Shown here piece after piece: positions 7,099-13,969 of a stretch of 17,404 nucleotides of DNA; the first letter of the stretch is position 1; the number at the start of each line of letters is the position of its first letter. Both the position numbers and the translations under genes were made by a program. The notes under the pieces are model-generated. The model saw only the letters and a program-made list of their open reading frames with translations, had not been told where the DNA came from and made no database searches. The stretch spans positions 1-17,404 of the forward strand of contig DATDAH010000362.1 of assembly GCA_036525535.1 (NCBI GenBank). The letters run 5' to 3'. Source of the DNA: DATDAH01 sp036525535 (GTDB lineage: Bacteria > Actinomycetota > Acidimicrobiia > Acidimicrobiales > DATDAH01).

Positions 7099-9018
7099 TT
7101 ACTGTTGCGCCTGGTCCAGGCCGTGCCGAGCCAGCAGGGTGAGGAGCTGGTCGGCGCGGTGGTCGAGAGTGTGGGCCGCCAGCACCGCCGCCCGTCCCGC
7201 CGCCGCCCGGCAGGCGGCGCCCTCGGGATCGGCCAGCACCTCGCGCACCTGGTGGCCGAGCTCGTCGGCGTCGGCGAAGGTCAGCACCCCGTCCGGCAGT
7301 TGGTCGTCGATCTCGGGGAGCCGATCCGACACCACCGGCGTGCCACAGGCCAGCACGTCGTAGATCCGGTTCGAGACGATGCCCCAGGCCCGCATCGTCT
7401 CCCAGTGGTCGTTGAGGACGACCGCGGCGGACGCATACACCTCGGGCAGCTGCTCGTTGGCGACGTGCTCGGCCGCGATGAGGTCGGGCGCCACCAGACC
7501 CTCCCAACCGCGACCGTAGATGGCCGGGCGGATCCCGGCCGCCAGCGCGTCGGCCACGGCCGGGCGAGAGACGTTCCGGGTGTTGGCCACAACCGTGACC
7601 GGGTGCGCGTGCTCGGCGACGGTCGGCACCGGGCGGAACCGGTGGTGGTCCGTGCCCTGGAGCAGGACCTCGACCGGCGTGTCCGTGAGGTCGCGCAGGT
7701 GCTCGGCCAGACGAGGTGAGGCGGCCAGCACCAGGTCGGCCTCGTCGCACTCCTCGGGCTCGACCAGCTCGGGATGGCTGATCACCCACAGCACGTGGCG
7801 CTGCCCCGGCGAGCGACGGACCCCCACCAGGCCCCGCAGGACGAGGTGGACGTCGCAGGCCCGGCTGGCGGGATCGTCGACCTGGTCGCGGTCCTGGACC
7901 CGGACGTGGGCACCCCGCCGCCGCAACGCCCGCGCCAGGGCCGACGCCAGCTCCCAATCCCCCCACCGGCCGCGCTCGCGCGGGAGCGCGGCGGTGCTCA
8001 CCGCCACCGTAAGGCGATCACCCTCCCCCGGCACCTGCCGACGCAACGCTGGACCCTGTTCGTCCAGCAATCGACGCCAGTCGGCGCCGGAGGTGTCGAC
8101 CGGGCGCACCAGCGCCGCCCGGGAGCGCACCGGTCGACGGTCGAGCACGACCGCCTCGGGCACGGCGACCGTGCGGGCGCCGCGATCGGCCAGCCGGCTG
8201 CACAGCGCCGCGATGGCGACGTCGAGGCCCTCATAGGACCCGAGTCCTCCGGCGGCCAGGTACGCCTCCCGGTCCACGACCAGGCAGGGGCCGACCGCGG
8301 CGACGACCCCGCCACCCACCAGCTCCGGCGCCGACGGCCGCCCGCCCGCGCCGATGGCCACCAGGGCGGGCGCACCGTCGTCCACCTCCACCTCGACGCC
8401 CAGGTGGCGAACCCGGAGGTCGTGAGGCGTCCTGGACCGCAGCCGGCGCTCGGGATGGACGGCCTGCGGCACGGCGGCCACGACGTCGCCGTCGAGCCGG
8501 GCCGCCAGTCGATCGAGCCAGCCGGGCTCCAGCGGCTCGCAGGAGGGGTGAAGGAGGCACACGAGGTCGCCGCTCACGCCGGCGACGACCCGGTCGACGG
8601 CCGCGGCGAGCACCTCGTCGCCGACCGGACGAGCCACCAGGACCTCGTGGGGGTCGAGGAACGGTGGAACGCCCACCGACTCGGTGGACTCCTGGACGAC
8701 GATGACGGTCCGCCGTCGATCGGCGGGGGCCGGAGCGAGGGCCTCGACGGCACGGTCGAGGTCGGCGCGACGCTGCTCCCGGTGCGCTCGACCGACCGTG
8801 AGCCCGACCCCCAACAACGTCAGCCGCGCCGCGGCCTCGCTGACCACCGGGCTGCCGACGAGGCGAGCCAGGCGCTGCACCCGGCGGTCCACCGCCAGGG
8901 CCAACCGCGGGATCGGACGCCAGCGAATGGCGGCGAGCTCGGCGAGCTGGTCGCGCGCCATTCGCCGGAGCGCCGCCGCGTCCACGTCGCGAGGCGCCAG
9001 AGCGGGGCGCTCGGTCAA
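7099..9018 (-). CDS. large two-part glycosyltransferase (GT2-like remnant plus GT4/CgeB-like domain)
   Basis: This protein of up to 639 residues heads the minus-strand operon. The C-terminal part (about 335-635) is a GT-B-type transferase: GDWELASALARALRRRGAHV, HVLWVISHPE, YGRGWEG, then NDHWETMRAWGIVSNRIYDVLACGTPVVSD (536-565), which matches the C-terminal lobe of CgeB/Glyco_trans_1_2 proteins. The N-terminal part (about 100-295) resembles a GT2 domain: GDLVCLLHPSCEPLEPGWLDRL (150-171) stands where GT2 enzymes have their metal-binding segment, but the aspartates are missing, and GPCLVVDREAYLAAGGL (243-259) matches the acceptor region. The first domain may therefore be inactive. The start is uncertain: TTG at 9018, GTG at 8985 or ATG at 8961, none with a clear Shine-Dalgarno. 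The TAA stop is unusual among these genes. Confidence 0.85.
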   Translation of the reverse strand: MTERPALAPRDVDAAALRRMARDQLAELAAIRWRPIPRLALAVDRRVQRLARLVGSPVVSEAAARLTLLGVGLTVGRAHREQRRADLDRAVEALAPAPADRRRTVIVVQESTESVGVPPFLDPHEVLVARPVGDEVLAAAVDRVVAGVSGDLVCLLHPSCEPLEPGWLDRLAARLDGDVVAAVPQAVHPERRLRSRTPHDLRVRHLGVEVEVDDGAPALVAIGAGGRPSAPELVGGGVVAAVGPCLVVDREAYLAAGGLGSYEGLDVAIAALCSRLADRGARTVAVPEAVVLDRRPVRSRAALVRPVDTSGADWRRLLDEQGPALRRQVPGEGDRLTVAVSTAALPRERGRWGDWELASALARALRRRGAHVRVQDRDQVDDPASRACDVHLVLRGLVGVRRSPGQRHVLWVISHPELVEPEECDEADLVLAASPRLAEHLRDLTDTPVEVLLQGTDHHRFRPVPTVAEHAHPVTVVANTRNVSRPAVADALAAGIRPAIYGRGWEGLVAPDLIAAEHVANEQLPEVYASAAVVLNDHWETMRAWGIVSNRIYDVLACGTPVVSDRLPEIDDQLPDGVLTFADADELGHQVREVLADPEGAACRAAAGRAAVLAAHTLDHRADQLLTLLARHGLDQAQQ

Positions 9019-9123
9019 CGAGCGGCGCCACGCGCCGCGGACCGCAGCGACGGGTGGCCGAGGGGACCCCTACCATGACGGGGCTGGCACGTCGACCGAG
9101 CCGTCCGCCATGCTGTTGTCGTC
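9019..9123. other. divergent intergenic region between glycosyltransferase and exporter operons
   Basis: These 105 bases separate the minus-strand start at 9018 from the plus-strand start at 9124 and must hold promoters for both operons. On the plus strand TACCAT (9071-9076) fits a TANNNT -10 and would give a leader of about 40 bases. A five-codon frame, ATG 9110 to TGA 9127, overlaps the exporter start as ATGA. No convincing minus-strand -10 or -35 is seen, and there is no Shine-Dalgarno before 9124. Confidence 0.35.
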
Positions 9124-9972
9124 ATGAGCATCACCTCCTCCGTCGAACTCGCCACCATCTACGGCGACGACGAACCCCCGCCGTCGCTGGCACGTTACGT
9201 GAGGGAGATGTGGAGCCGGCGCCGTCTCCTGAGCTACCTGACTCGCACCCGCCTGAAGGCCCAGCACTACGACACCACGTTCGGCAAGGCGTGGCTGGTC
9301 CTCGGCCCCCTGATGATGGCGGGCGTCTACATGCTGGTCCGCACCGTGATGCAGCCTCCGGGCACCGAAGCGCACGCCAGGCTGGTCATCGCCCACATCG
9401 TCATGGGGGTGTTCATCTTCCAGTACGTCGCCAGCGGCATCACCTCGGGAGCGACCTCGGTGCTCGCCAACTCCCGGATGCTCCTCAACACCCCGGTGCC
9501 CTGCGGCGTCTTCCCGACCACCTCGCTGATGAGCGGGGTGGTGACGCTCGTGCCCACGCTGGTCGTACTGCTGGTGGTGCGCGCCTTCCTCCGCCAGCCG
9601 TTCGGGATCCACCTGCTCGCGGTCCCGGTGATCCTCCTGCTGCTGACCGGTTTCGTCTACGGCGCCAGCCTCGCCATGGCGGCGCTCACGGTCTACTTCC
9701 GCGACACCACCAACTTCCTCACCTACCTCACCCGCCTGTGGCTCTTCGTGACACCCGTCATCTACACGGTGCAGGAGATCCCCCCGCACCTCCGCCACGT
9801 CCTTGCCTTCAACCCCCTCTTCCCGTACTACGCCGCCCTCGACGACGCCTTGTCGGCTGACTGGCCCTCCAAGCGCTACCTGGCGTGGGCCGCGGCTTGG
9901 GCCGTAGCGGCACTCGTCGTCGGGCTGGCGGGGTTCCTCGCCAAGGAGCGCGACTTTGCCGTCCGACTCTGA
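9124..9972 (+). CDS. wzm: polysaccharide ABC exporter, permease subunit (Wzm-type)
   Basis: This membrane protein of 282 residues belongs to the ABC-2 permease family. A cytoplasmic N-terminus of about 50 residues with the typical YDTTFGKAWLVLGPLMM entry is followed by about six hydrophobic segments (roughly 56-76, 86-107, 133-155, 162-190, 203-216 and 252-273). The loop YFRDTTNF (191-198) is the family signature between helices four and five. With the next gene it forms the transporter that moves an undecaprenyl- or lipid-linked polysaccharide across the membrane. It is the first gene of a two-gene plus-strand operon divergent from the glycosyltransferases. The ATPase gene overlaps its last 17 bases. 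The exported glycan cannot be named from sequence. Confidence 0.93.
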   Translation: MSITSSVELATIYGDDEPPPSLARYVREMWSRRRLLSYLTRTRLKAQHYDTTFGKAWLVLGPLMMAGVYMLVRTVMQPPGTEAHARLVIAHIVMGVFIFQYVASGITSGATSVLANSRMLLNTPVPCGVFPTTSLMSGVVTLVPTLVVLLVVRAFLRQPFGIHLLAVPVILLLLTGFVYGASLAMAALTVYFRDTTNFLTYLTRLWLFVTPVIYTVQEIPPHLRHVLAFNPLFPYYAALDDALSADWPSKRYLAWAAAWAVAALVVGLAGFLAKERDFAVRL

Positions 9973-10816
9973 CGACATCGCCATCCGGGTCGAGGACCTC
10001 CGGATCACGTACCAGACGTGGGTGGAGTCCGAGCCGACCCTGGTCCGCAGCATGCAGAACCTGCGCCGGCGGAAGAGGTCGACCAAGACGATCAACGCGG
10101 TGCAGGGCGTCTCCTTCGAGGTCCCCCGAGGGTCGGTGCTCGGCATGGTCGGTCCCAACGGGTCCGGCAAGTCGACGATCCTGCGCGCCCTGGCCGGCAT
10201 CCTGCGGCCAACCAGTGGGCGGATCACGCTGCACGGCCGCGTCACGCCGCTGCTCTCGCTCGGGGTCGGGTTCAACTTCCAGCTGAGTGGCCACGAGAAC
10301 ATCAAGCTCGGTGGCCTCCTCGCCGGGATGGAGCTGTCCGAGATCCGCGAGAAGACGCCGGAGATCATCGAGTTCTCCGGCCTCGGCGACGCCATCAACC
10401 GGCCGGTCCGGACCTACTCGAACGGGATGTTCACCCGGCTGGCCTTCTCGGTCGCCGTCTTCATGGACCCGGAGATCATCCTCATCGACGAAGTGCTTGC
10501 CGCGGGCGACGCCGAGTTCCGGTTCCGCTCCGCGGAGAAGATCCTCAAGCTCATGGAGGACGACACGACCGTGGTGTTCGTCTCCCACACCCACGGCGAG
10601 CTCAAGGCGCTCTCCGACCGATGCCTGTGGCTCGAGGACGGGGTCGTCATCCAGGAGGGTGAGCCCGCCGCCGTGGTCAACGCCTACGAGGACCACCACG
10701 GCGTCCACCAACCGGATCTCGAGCTGGACGAGGAGAAGGGCGCTTTCAGCTTCGTGTGGCGACCCGACGCGCCGGGCGCCGGCGGGCCGGTGGCCGGCAG
10801 CCCGACTAGTTCCTGA
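9956..10816 (+). CDS. wzt: polysaccharide ABC exporter, ATPase subunit (Wzt/TagH-type)
   Basis: This protein of 286 residues is the ATPase of the exporter. Visible motifs are Walker A GPNGSGKST (66-74), the Q-loop area FNFQLSGHEN (107-115), the signature YSNGMFTRLAFS (154-165), Walker B IILIDEVLAAGD (174-185) and the switch histidine in FVSHTH. The long N-terminal segment before the first strand is typical of Wzt/TagH. Only about 35 residues follow the ATPase core, so the C-terminal carbohydrate-binding domain found in O9a-type Wzt is absent. The TTG start is supported by AAGGAG at 9943-9948 with seven bases of spacing, giving a 17-base overlap with the permease gene. Its 3' end overlaps the convergent lipoprotein gene by 11 bases. 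Confidence 0.93.
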   Translation: MPSDSDDIAIRVEDLRITYQTWVESEPTLVRSMQNLRRRKRSTKTINAVQGVSFEVPRGSVLGMVGPNGSGKSTILRALAGILRPTSGRITLHGRVTPLLSLGVGFNFQLSGHENIKLGGLLAGMELSEIREKTPEIIEFSGLGDAINRPVRTYSNGMFTRLAFSVAVFMDPEIILIDEVLAAGDAEFRFRSAEKILKLMEDDTTVVFVSHTHGELKALSDRCLWLEDGVVIQEGEPAAVVNAYEDHHGVHQPDLELDEEKGAFSFVWRPDAPGAGGPVAGSPTSS

Positions 10817-11201
10817 GGCAGTCGCCCTCGGCGAAGATGGCGTTCACCGCGTCGACCACCGGCCCAGAGTCGCCGTCGTTGACACCCGAGTACCAGATCA
10901 TCAGGTCGCCCTCCTCGAGCGCTCCCACCCTCACCAAGTGCTCCAGCACGCCGCCCAGGCAGCTCTGGTCGATCTGGTTCGGCGTTGGCGGTTCGAAGTC
11001 CGGCGGGACCTCGACCTCGCCGTCCTCGAGTTGGGCGATCAGCTGATCGAGGTCGATCGAGAGGCGGGGGACCGAGTCCTCGGCCGCCGCGTCGTCGGCC
11101 GCGGTGTCATCGGCCCTGTCGGTGCTCTCGGACGCGTCGTCGGAGCACCCGGAGACCAGGAGCACGACCGCTGCCGACGCGGCCACGAGATGACGTACCA
11201 C
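10806..11201 (-). CDS. small predicted lipoprotein, function unknown
   Basis: The protein has 131 residues with a typical lipoprotein signal: a basic N-terminus, hydrophobic residues 5-16 and the lipobox VSGC with Cys19. Next comes an acidic Asp/Ala/Ser/Thr-rich linker (20-44), then a compact domain with two cysteines (Cys81 and Cys128) that could form a disulfide outside the membrane. The domain is not recognised. The GTG start is supported by GAGGAGG on the minus strand (11215-11209), seven bases upstream. It lies alone and opposite to both neighbouring operons, so its link to glycan export is by position only. Its stop lies inside the end of the exporter ATPase gene. Confidence 0.8.
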   Translation of the reverse strand: MVRHLVAASAAVVLLVSGCSDDASESTDRADDTAADDAAAEDSVPRLSIDLDQLIAQLEDGEVEVPPDFEPPTPNQIDQSCLGGVLEHLVRVGALEEGDLMIWYSGVNDGDSGPVVDAVNAIFAEGDCLRN

Positions 11202-11259
11202 GCACCGTCCTCCTCGCCCCGTCGTCCTCGCCGCTCCCAGGGGGCTCGTGCGACCGAGG

Positions 11260-11265
11260 ACTGTA
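11260..11265 (-). promoter_or_regulatory. possible -10 element for the lipoprotein gene
   Basis: On the minus strand these bases read TACAGT, fitting TANNNT, and would place transcription start about 50 bases before the GTG at 11201. No good -35 hexamer is seen at the right distance, so the call is weak. Confidence 0.3.
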
Positions 11266-11356
11266 GACCACCACGGCGAGCGGCGATGCGCCTCGACGGT
11301 TCCGGGCGGTGCCTCCTGTCGAGTCGAATGGCGACCGTGGACCCGGGGTAGGAACG

Positions 11357-11368
11357 GGACCGCGGTCC
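11357..11368. promoter_or_regulatory. 12-bp perfect palindrome upstream of the -35, candidate operator
   Basis: GGACCGCGGTCC is a perfect 12-bp palindrome ending five bases before the TTGACA box at 11374. Its place directly upstream of a strong promoter suits a dimeric regulator, but GC-rich palindromes also arise by chance in such genomes. The rest of 11202-11443 holds nothing else I can name. Confidence 0.35.
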
Positions 11369-11373
11369 GCCGA

Positions 11374-11402
11374 TTGACAGGCTTCGACGGGTCCGCTACT
11401 TA
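11374..11402 (+). promoter_or_regulatory. sigma-70-type promoter of the second glycan operon
   Basis: A perfect TTGACA -35 box (11374-11379) is followed after exactly 17 bases by TACTTA (11397-11402) as the -10. The predicted transcription start is near 11409, leaving a leader of about 35 bases before the GTG at 11444. This is the most consensus-like promoter in the window and would drive the operon from the initiating sugar transferase onward. Confidence 0.72.
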
Positions 11403-11443
11403 GGTAGCCAGCAGCTCGGCGTGCACCAGGGGGTGAGCAACTC

Positions 11444-12202
11444 GTGGCGGCAAGGGGGAGAACGGGTGTCGCGAGCAGGCTGGATCGCCTTGTTGACGTC
11501 GTCGGGGCTGCGTTGCTCTTCACGGCCGCTCTCCCTCTGCTGGTGGTCGTGCTCGCCGGCTCGGCGCTGTCCTTCCGGGCGTGGCCGATCTTCACGCAGC
11601 AGCGAGTCGGGCAGCACGGACGCCCGTTTCGCTTCGTCAAGGTCCGCTCACTGCCACCGTCCACGCCGGTCGACGTCGACAAATACGCGATCGCGGCGAT
11701 CAAGAACGGCCCGTTCGGCACCTTCCTCCGTTCGAGCCACGTCGACGAGCTGCCGCAGCTGCTGCACGTCATCACCGGGAAGATGAGCCTCGTCGGCCCC
11801 CGGCCGGAGATGGAGGGGCTGGCGACCAGGTTGTTCACCCCGGCGTTCCAGGAGGAGCGCACCCGGGTCCTGCCGGGATGCACCGGGCTCTGGCAGATCA
11901 GCGTGGATGCGGGGCGGCTCATCGCGGAGGTCCCCGAGTACGACCTGGCCTACGTGCGGTCGGCCACCCTTCGCCTCGACCTCTGGGTGCTGTGGCGCAC
12001 GTTCCTCCAGCTGCTGACGCCTGCGGCGCCGGTGACGCTGGACGACATCCCCGCGTGGACCGGCTTCCGGAGGCAGGCTCGAAAGTCGGCGCCGGCCAGA
12101 CCACTCGCGACGGTGAACGGCCACCGTCCCACCGCCACGCCGGACCCCGTGGCCTCACCGGCCATGTCGGAGGCGATGAGCGGACCAGCGGAAAAGGAAT
12201 GA
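11444..12202 (+). CDS. polyprenyl-phosphate sugar-1-phosphate transferase (bacterial sugar transferase family)
   Basis: This protein of 252 residues is of the short, PglC-like monotopic type. A hydrophobic helix (about 17-42) with a central Pro31 probably forms the re-entrant membrane hairpin. The catalytic domain shows FTQQRVGQHGRPFRFVKVRS (50-69), the Asp-Glu catalytic dyad in HVDELPQL (D101, E102), GKMSLVGPRPE (112-122), LPGCTGLWQI and YDLAYV. It starts lipid-linked glycan assembly by transferring a sugar phosphate from a nucleotide sugar to undecaprenyl phosphate. About 45 disordered residues rich in Ala, Pro and Thr extend beyond the domain. The GTG start has a GGGGG-type Shine-Dalgarno about ten bases upstream. 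Its stop overlaps the next ATG as ATGA. The donor sugar is unknown. Confidence 0.9.
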   Translation: MAARGRTGVASRLDRLVDVVGAALLFTAALPLLVVVLAGSALSFRAWPIFTQQRVGQHGRPFRFVKVRSLPPSTPVDVDKYAIAAIKNGPFGTFLRSSHVDELPQLLHVITGKMSLVGPRPEMEGLATRLFTPAFQEERTRVLPGCTGLWQISVDAGRLIAEVPEYDLAYVRSATLRLDLWVLWRTFLQLLTPAAPVTLDDIPAWTGFRRQARKSAPARPLATVNGHRPTATPDPVASPAMSEAMSGPAEKE

Positions 12203-13197
12203 CCAAGACGACCGACGACCTCACCGTCGTCACCGGAGCCGGCGGGTTCATCGGAGGTCACCTCGTCGCCGACCTGCGGCGCGACGGCCGAGCGGTCCGG
12301 GCCGTCGACCTGAAGCCCGTCGACGAGTGGTACCAGCGCTTCGACGACGTGGAGAACGTCGTCGCCGACCTGCGACAGGAGCGGGCCTGCGTGGAGGCAG
12401 CCGAGGGCGCCTCGACCGTCTACAACCTCGCCGCCGACATGGGCGGCATGGGGTTCATCGAGAACAACCGGGCCCTCTGCATGCTCTCCGTCCTCATCAA
12501 CACCCATATGCTGCAGGCCTCGTACCATCACGGCGTCAACCGGTACTTCTTCTCCTCGTCGGCGTGTGTCTACGCCGCCGAGCACCAGCGCTCGCCCGAG
12601 GTGATCGCCCTCAGCGAGGGCGACGCCTACCCGGCACAGCCCGAGGACGGCTATGGCTGGGAGAAGCTGTTCAGCGAGAGGATGTGCCGCCACTTCCGCG
12701 AGGACTTCGGCCTCGAGACCAGGGTTGCCCGCTACCACAACGTCTACGGCCCGCACGGCACCTGGGCCGGAGGGCGGGAGAAGGCGCCCGCCGCCATCTG
12801 CCGCAAGGTGATCGAGGCCGTGATGTCGGGGAGCCTCGAGATCGAGATCTGGGGCGACGGCAAGCAGACCAGGTCGTTCATGTACATCGACGCCTGCATC
12901 GAGGGCACTCGGGCGATCCTGCACAGCGACATCCTCGAGCCGATCAACCTCGGCAGCGCCGAGCTGGTGACGATCGACGAGCTCGTCGACCTCGTCGAGG
13001 ACATCGCCGGGGTCACCTTGAAGCGCCGATACAAGTTGGACGCGCCGCAGGGTGTTCGGGGCCGCAACAGCGACAACACCATGATCCTCGATCGGCTGGG
13101 CTGGCAGCCCAGCATCGGCCTCCGCGAGGGCCTGGAGAAGACGTACCGTTGGATCCACGATGAGGTCAAGCACGCCGCCTCGGTTCCCGCGGCCTGA
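12199..13197 (+). CDS. GDP-mannose 3,5-epimerase-like NAD-dependent epimerase
   Basis: The protein has 332 residues and is a short-chain dehydrogenase/epimerase of extended type, with GAGGFIG (13-19) for NAD and the YGWEK catalytic pair (Tyr152, Lys156). Long stretches match GDP-D-mannose 3,5-epimerase as known from plants: NLAADMGGMGFI (76-87), SSACVY with Cys123, HNVYGPHGTW (180-189), GGREKAPAA with Lys195 (191-199), GDGKQTRSF, and PQGVRGRNSDN near the end. Cys123 and Lys195 sit where the plant enzyme has its acid/base pair. The expected reaction gives GDP-L-galactose, with GDP-L-gulose as a possible product, for use by a glycosyltransferase. The start ATG overlaps the previous stop; the open frame further upstream is a shadow of the transferase gene. 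Confidence 0.88.
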   Translation: MTKTTDDLTVVTGAGGFIGGHLVADLRRDGRAVRAVDLKPVDEWYQRFDDVENVVADLRQERACVEAAEGASTVYNLAADMGGMGFIENNRALCMLSVLINTHMLQASYHHGVNRYFFSSSACVYAAEHQRSPEVIALSEGDAYPAQPEDGYGWEKLFSERMCRHFREDFGLETRVARYHNVYGPHGTWAGGREKAPAAICRKVIEAVMSGSLEIEIWGDGKQTRSFMYIDACIEGTRAILHSDILEPINLGSAELVTIDELVDLVEDIAGVTLKRRYKLDAPQGVRGRNSDNTMILDRLGWQPSIGLREGLEKTYRWIHDEVKHAASVPAA

Positions 13198-13969
13198 TCC
13201 GGGAGCACCGCTCCAGCGCACCGAGGTCCTCGGCGTCGGGATCAGCGCCGTCACCATGGAGCTGGCCGTAGCCGAGATCGAGCGCCGAATCCGGGAGCTC
13301 GACCAGGGCTTCGTCACGTTGACCGGTGTGCACGGGGTCATGGAGGCGCGTCGCTCCCCCGCGGTGTGGCGGGCGCATGACCAGGCGGCGATGGTCTGCC
13401 CGGATGGCATGCCCATGGTCTGGTCCAGCCGTTACGCCGGATTCGACTGGGTCGAGAGGGTCTACGGGCCCGATCTCATGCTGGCGCTCTGTGCCCGATC
13501 GACGGCGAACGGCTGGCGAAACTTCTTCTACGGCGGCGGGCCGGGCGTCGCCGAGCGCGTCGCGGATCAGCTGCGCTCGCGCTTTCCGGGCCTGCAGGTC
13601 TGCGGCGTGCACACGCCGCCTTTCCGCCCGCTCGACGGGGCCGAGACCGCCGAGATCGTCGATCGCATCAACTCGTCGGGCGCCGACCTGCTCTGGGTCG
13701 GCCTGAGCACGCCCAAGCAGGAGCTCTGGATGGCCGAGATCGGCACCCGCCTCGCCGTGCCCGTCGCCCTCGGGGTCGGCGCCGCGTTCGACTTCCATGC
13801 CGGGCTGGTCCCCCAGGCACCGCCGTGGGTCCAGCGGTCCGGCCTGGAGTGGCTCTACCGCCTCGGGCGCGAGCCCCGAAGGCTCTGGCGGCGATACCTC
13901 ACGAACAACCCCGCCTTCGTGGCCGCCATCCTGCGCCAGCGTCCCCGGCGCGCCGGCAGCGAGAGGTGA
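13160..13969 (+). CDS. WecG/TagA/CpsF family glycosyltransferase (GT26)
   Basis: This protein of 269 residues carries the GT26 marks: TLTGVHGVMEA, PDGMPMVW (81-88) with the predicted catalytic Asp82, YGPDLM (102-107), FFYGGGPGVAE, the TPKQELW motif (184-190), GVGAAFDFHAG (205-215) and the C-terminal GLEWLYRLGREPRRLWRRY membrane-binding segment. Such enzymes add the second sugar, often an N-acetylmannosamine-type residue, to the lipid-linked first sugar, which fits the initiating transferase two genes upstream. The ATG lies 38 bases inside the end of the epimerase gene; no later ATG, GTG or TTG precedes the conserved core, so this long overlap is probably real. Its stop overlaps the flippase start as GTGA. 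Confidence 0.92.
   Translation: MRSSTPPRFPRPDPGAPLQRTEVLGVGISAVTMELAVAEIERRIRELDQGFVTLTGVHGVMEARRSPAVWRAHDQAAMVCPDGMPMVWSSRYAGFDWVERVYGPDLMLALCARSTANGWRNFFYGGGPGVAERVADQLRSRFPGLQVCGVHTPPFRPLDGAETAEIVDRINSSGADLLWVGLSTPKQELWMAEIGTRLAVPVALGVGAAFDFHAGLVPQAPPWVQRSGLEWLYRLGREPRRLWRRYLTNNPAFVAAILRQRPRRAGSER

Noticed and set aside
9070..10398. 442-codon minus-strand frame opposite wzm and wzt
   Set aside because: The product is dominated by His, Glu, Gly and Arg, with no domain, and it lies over two well-supported exporter genes.
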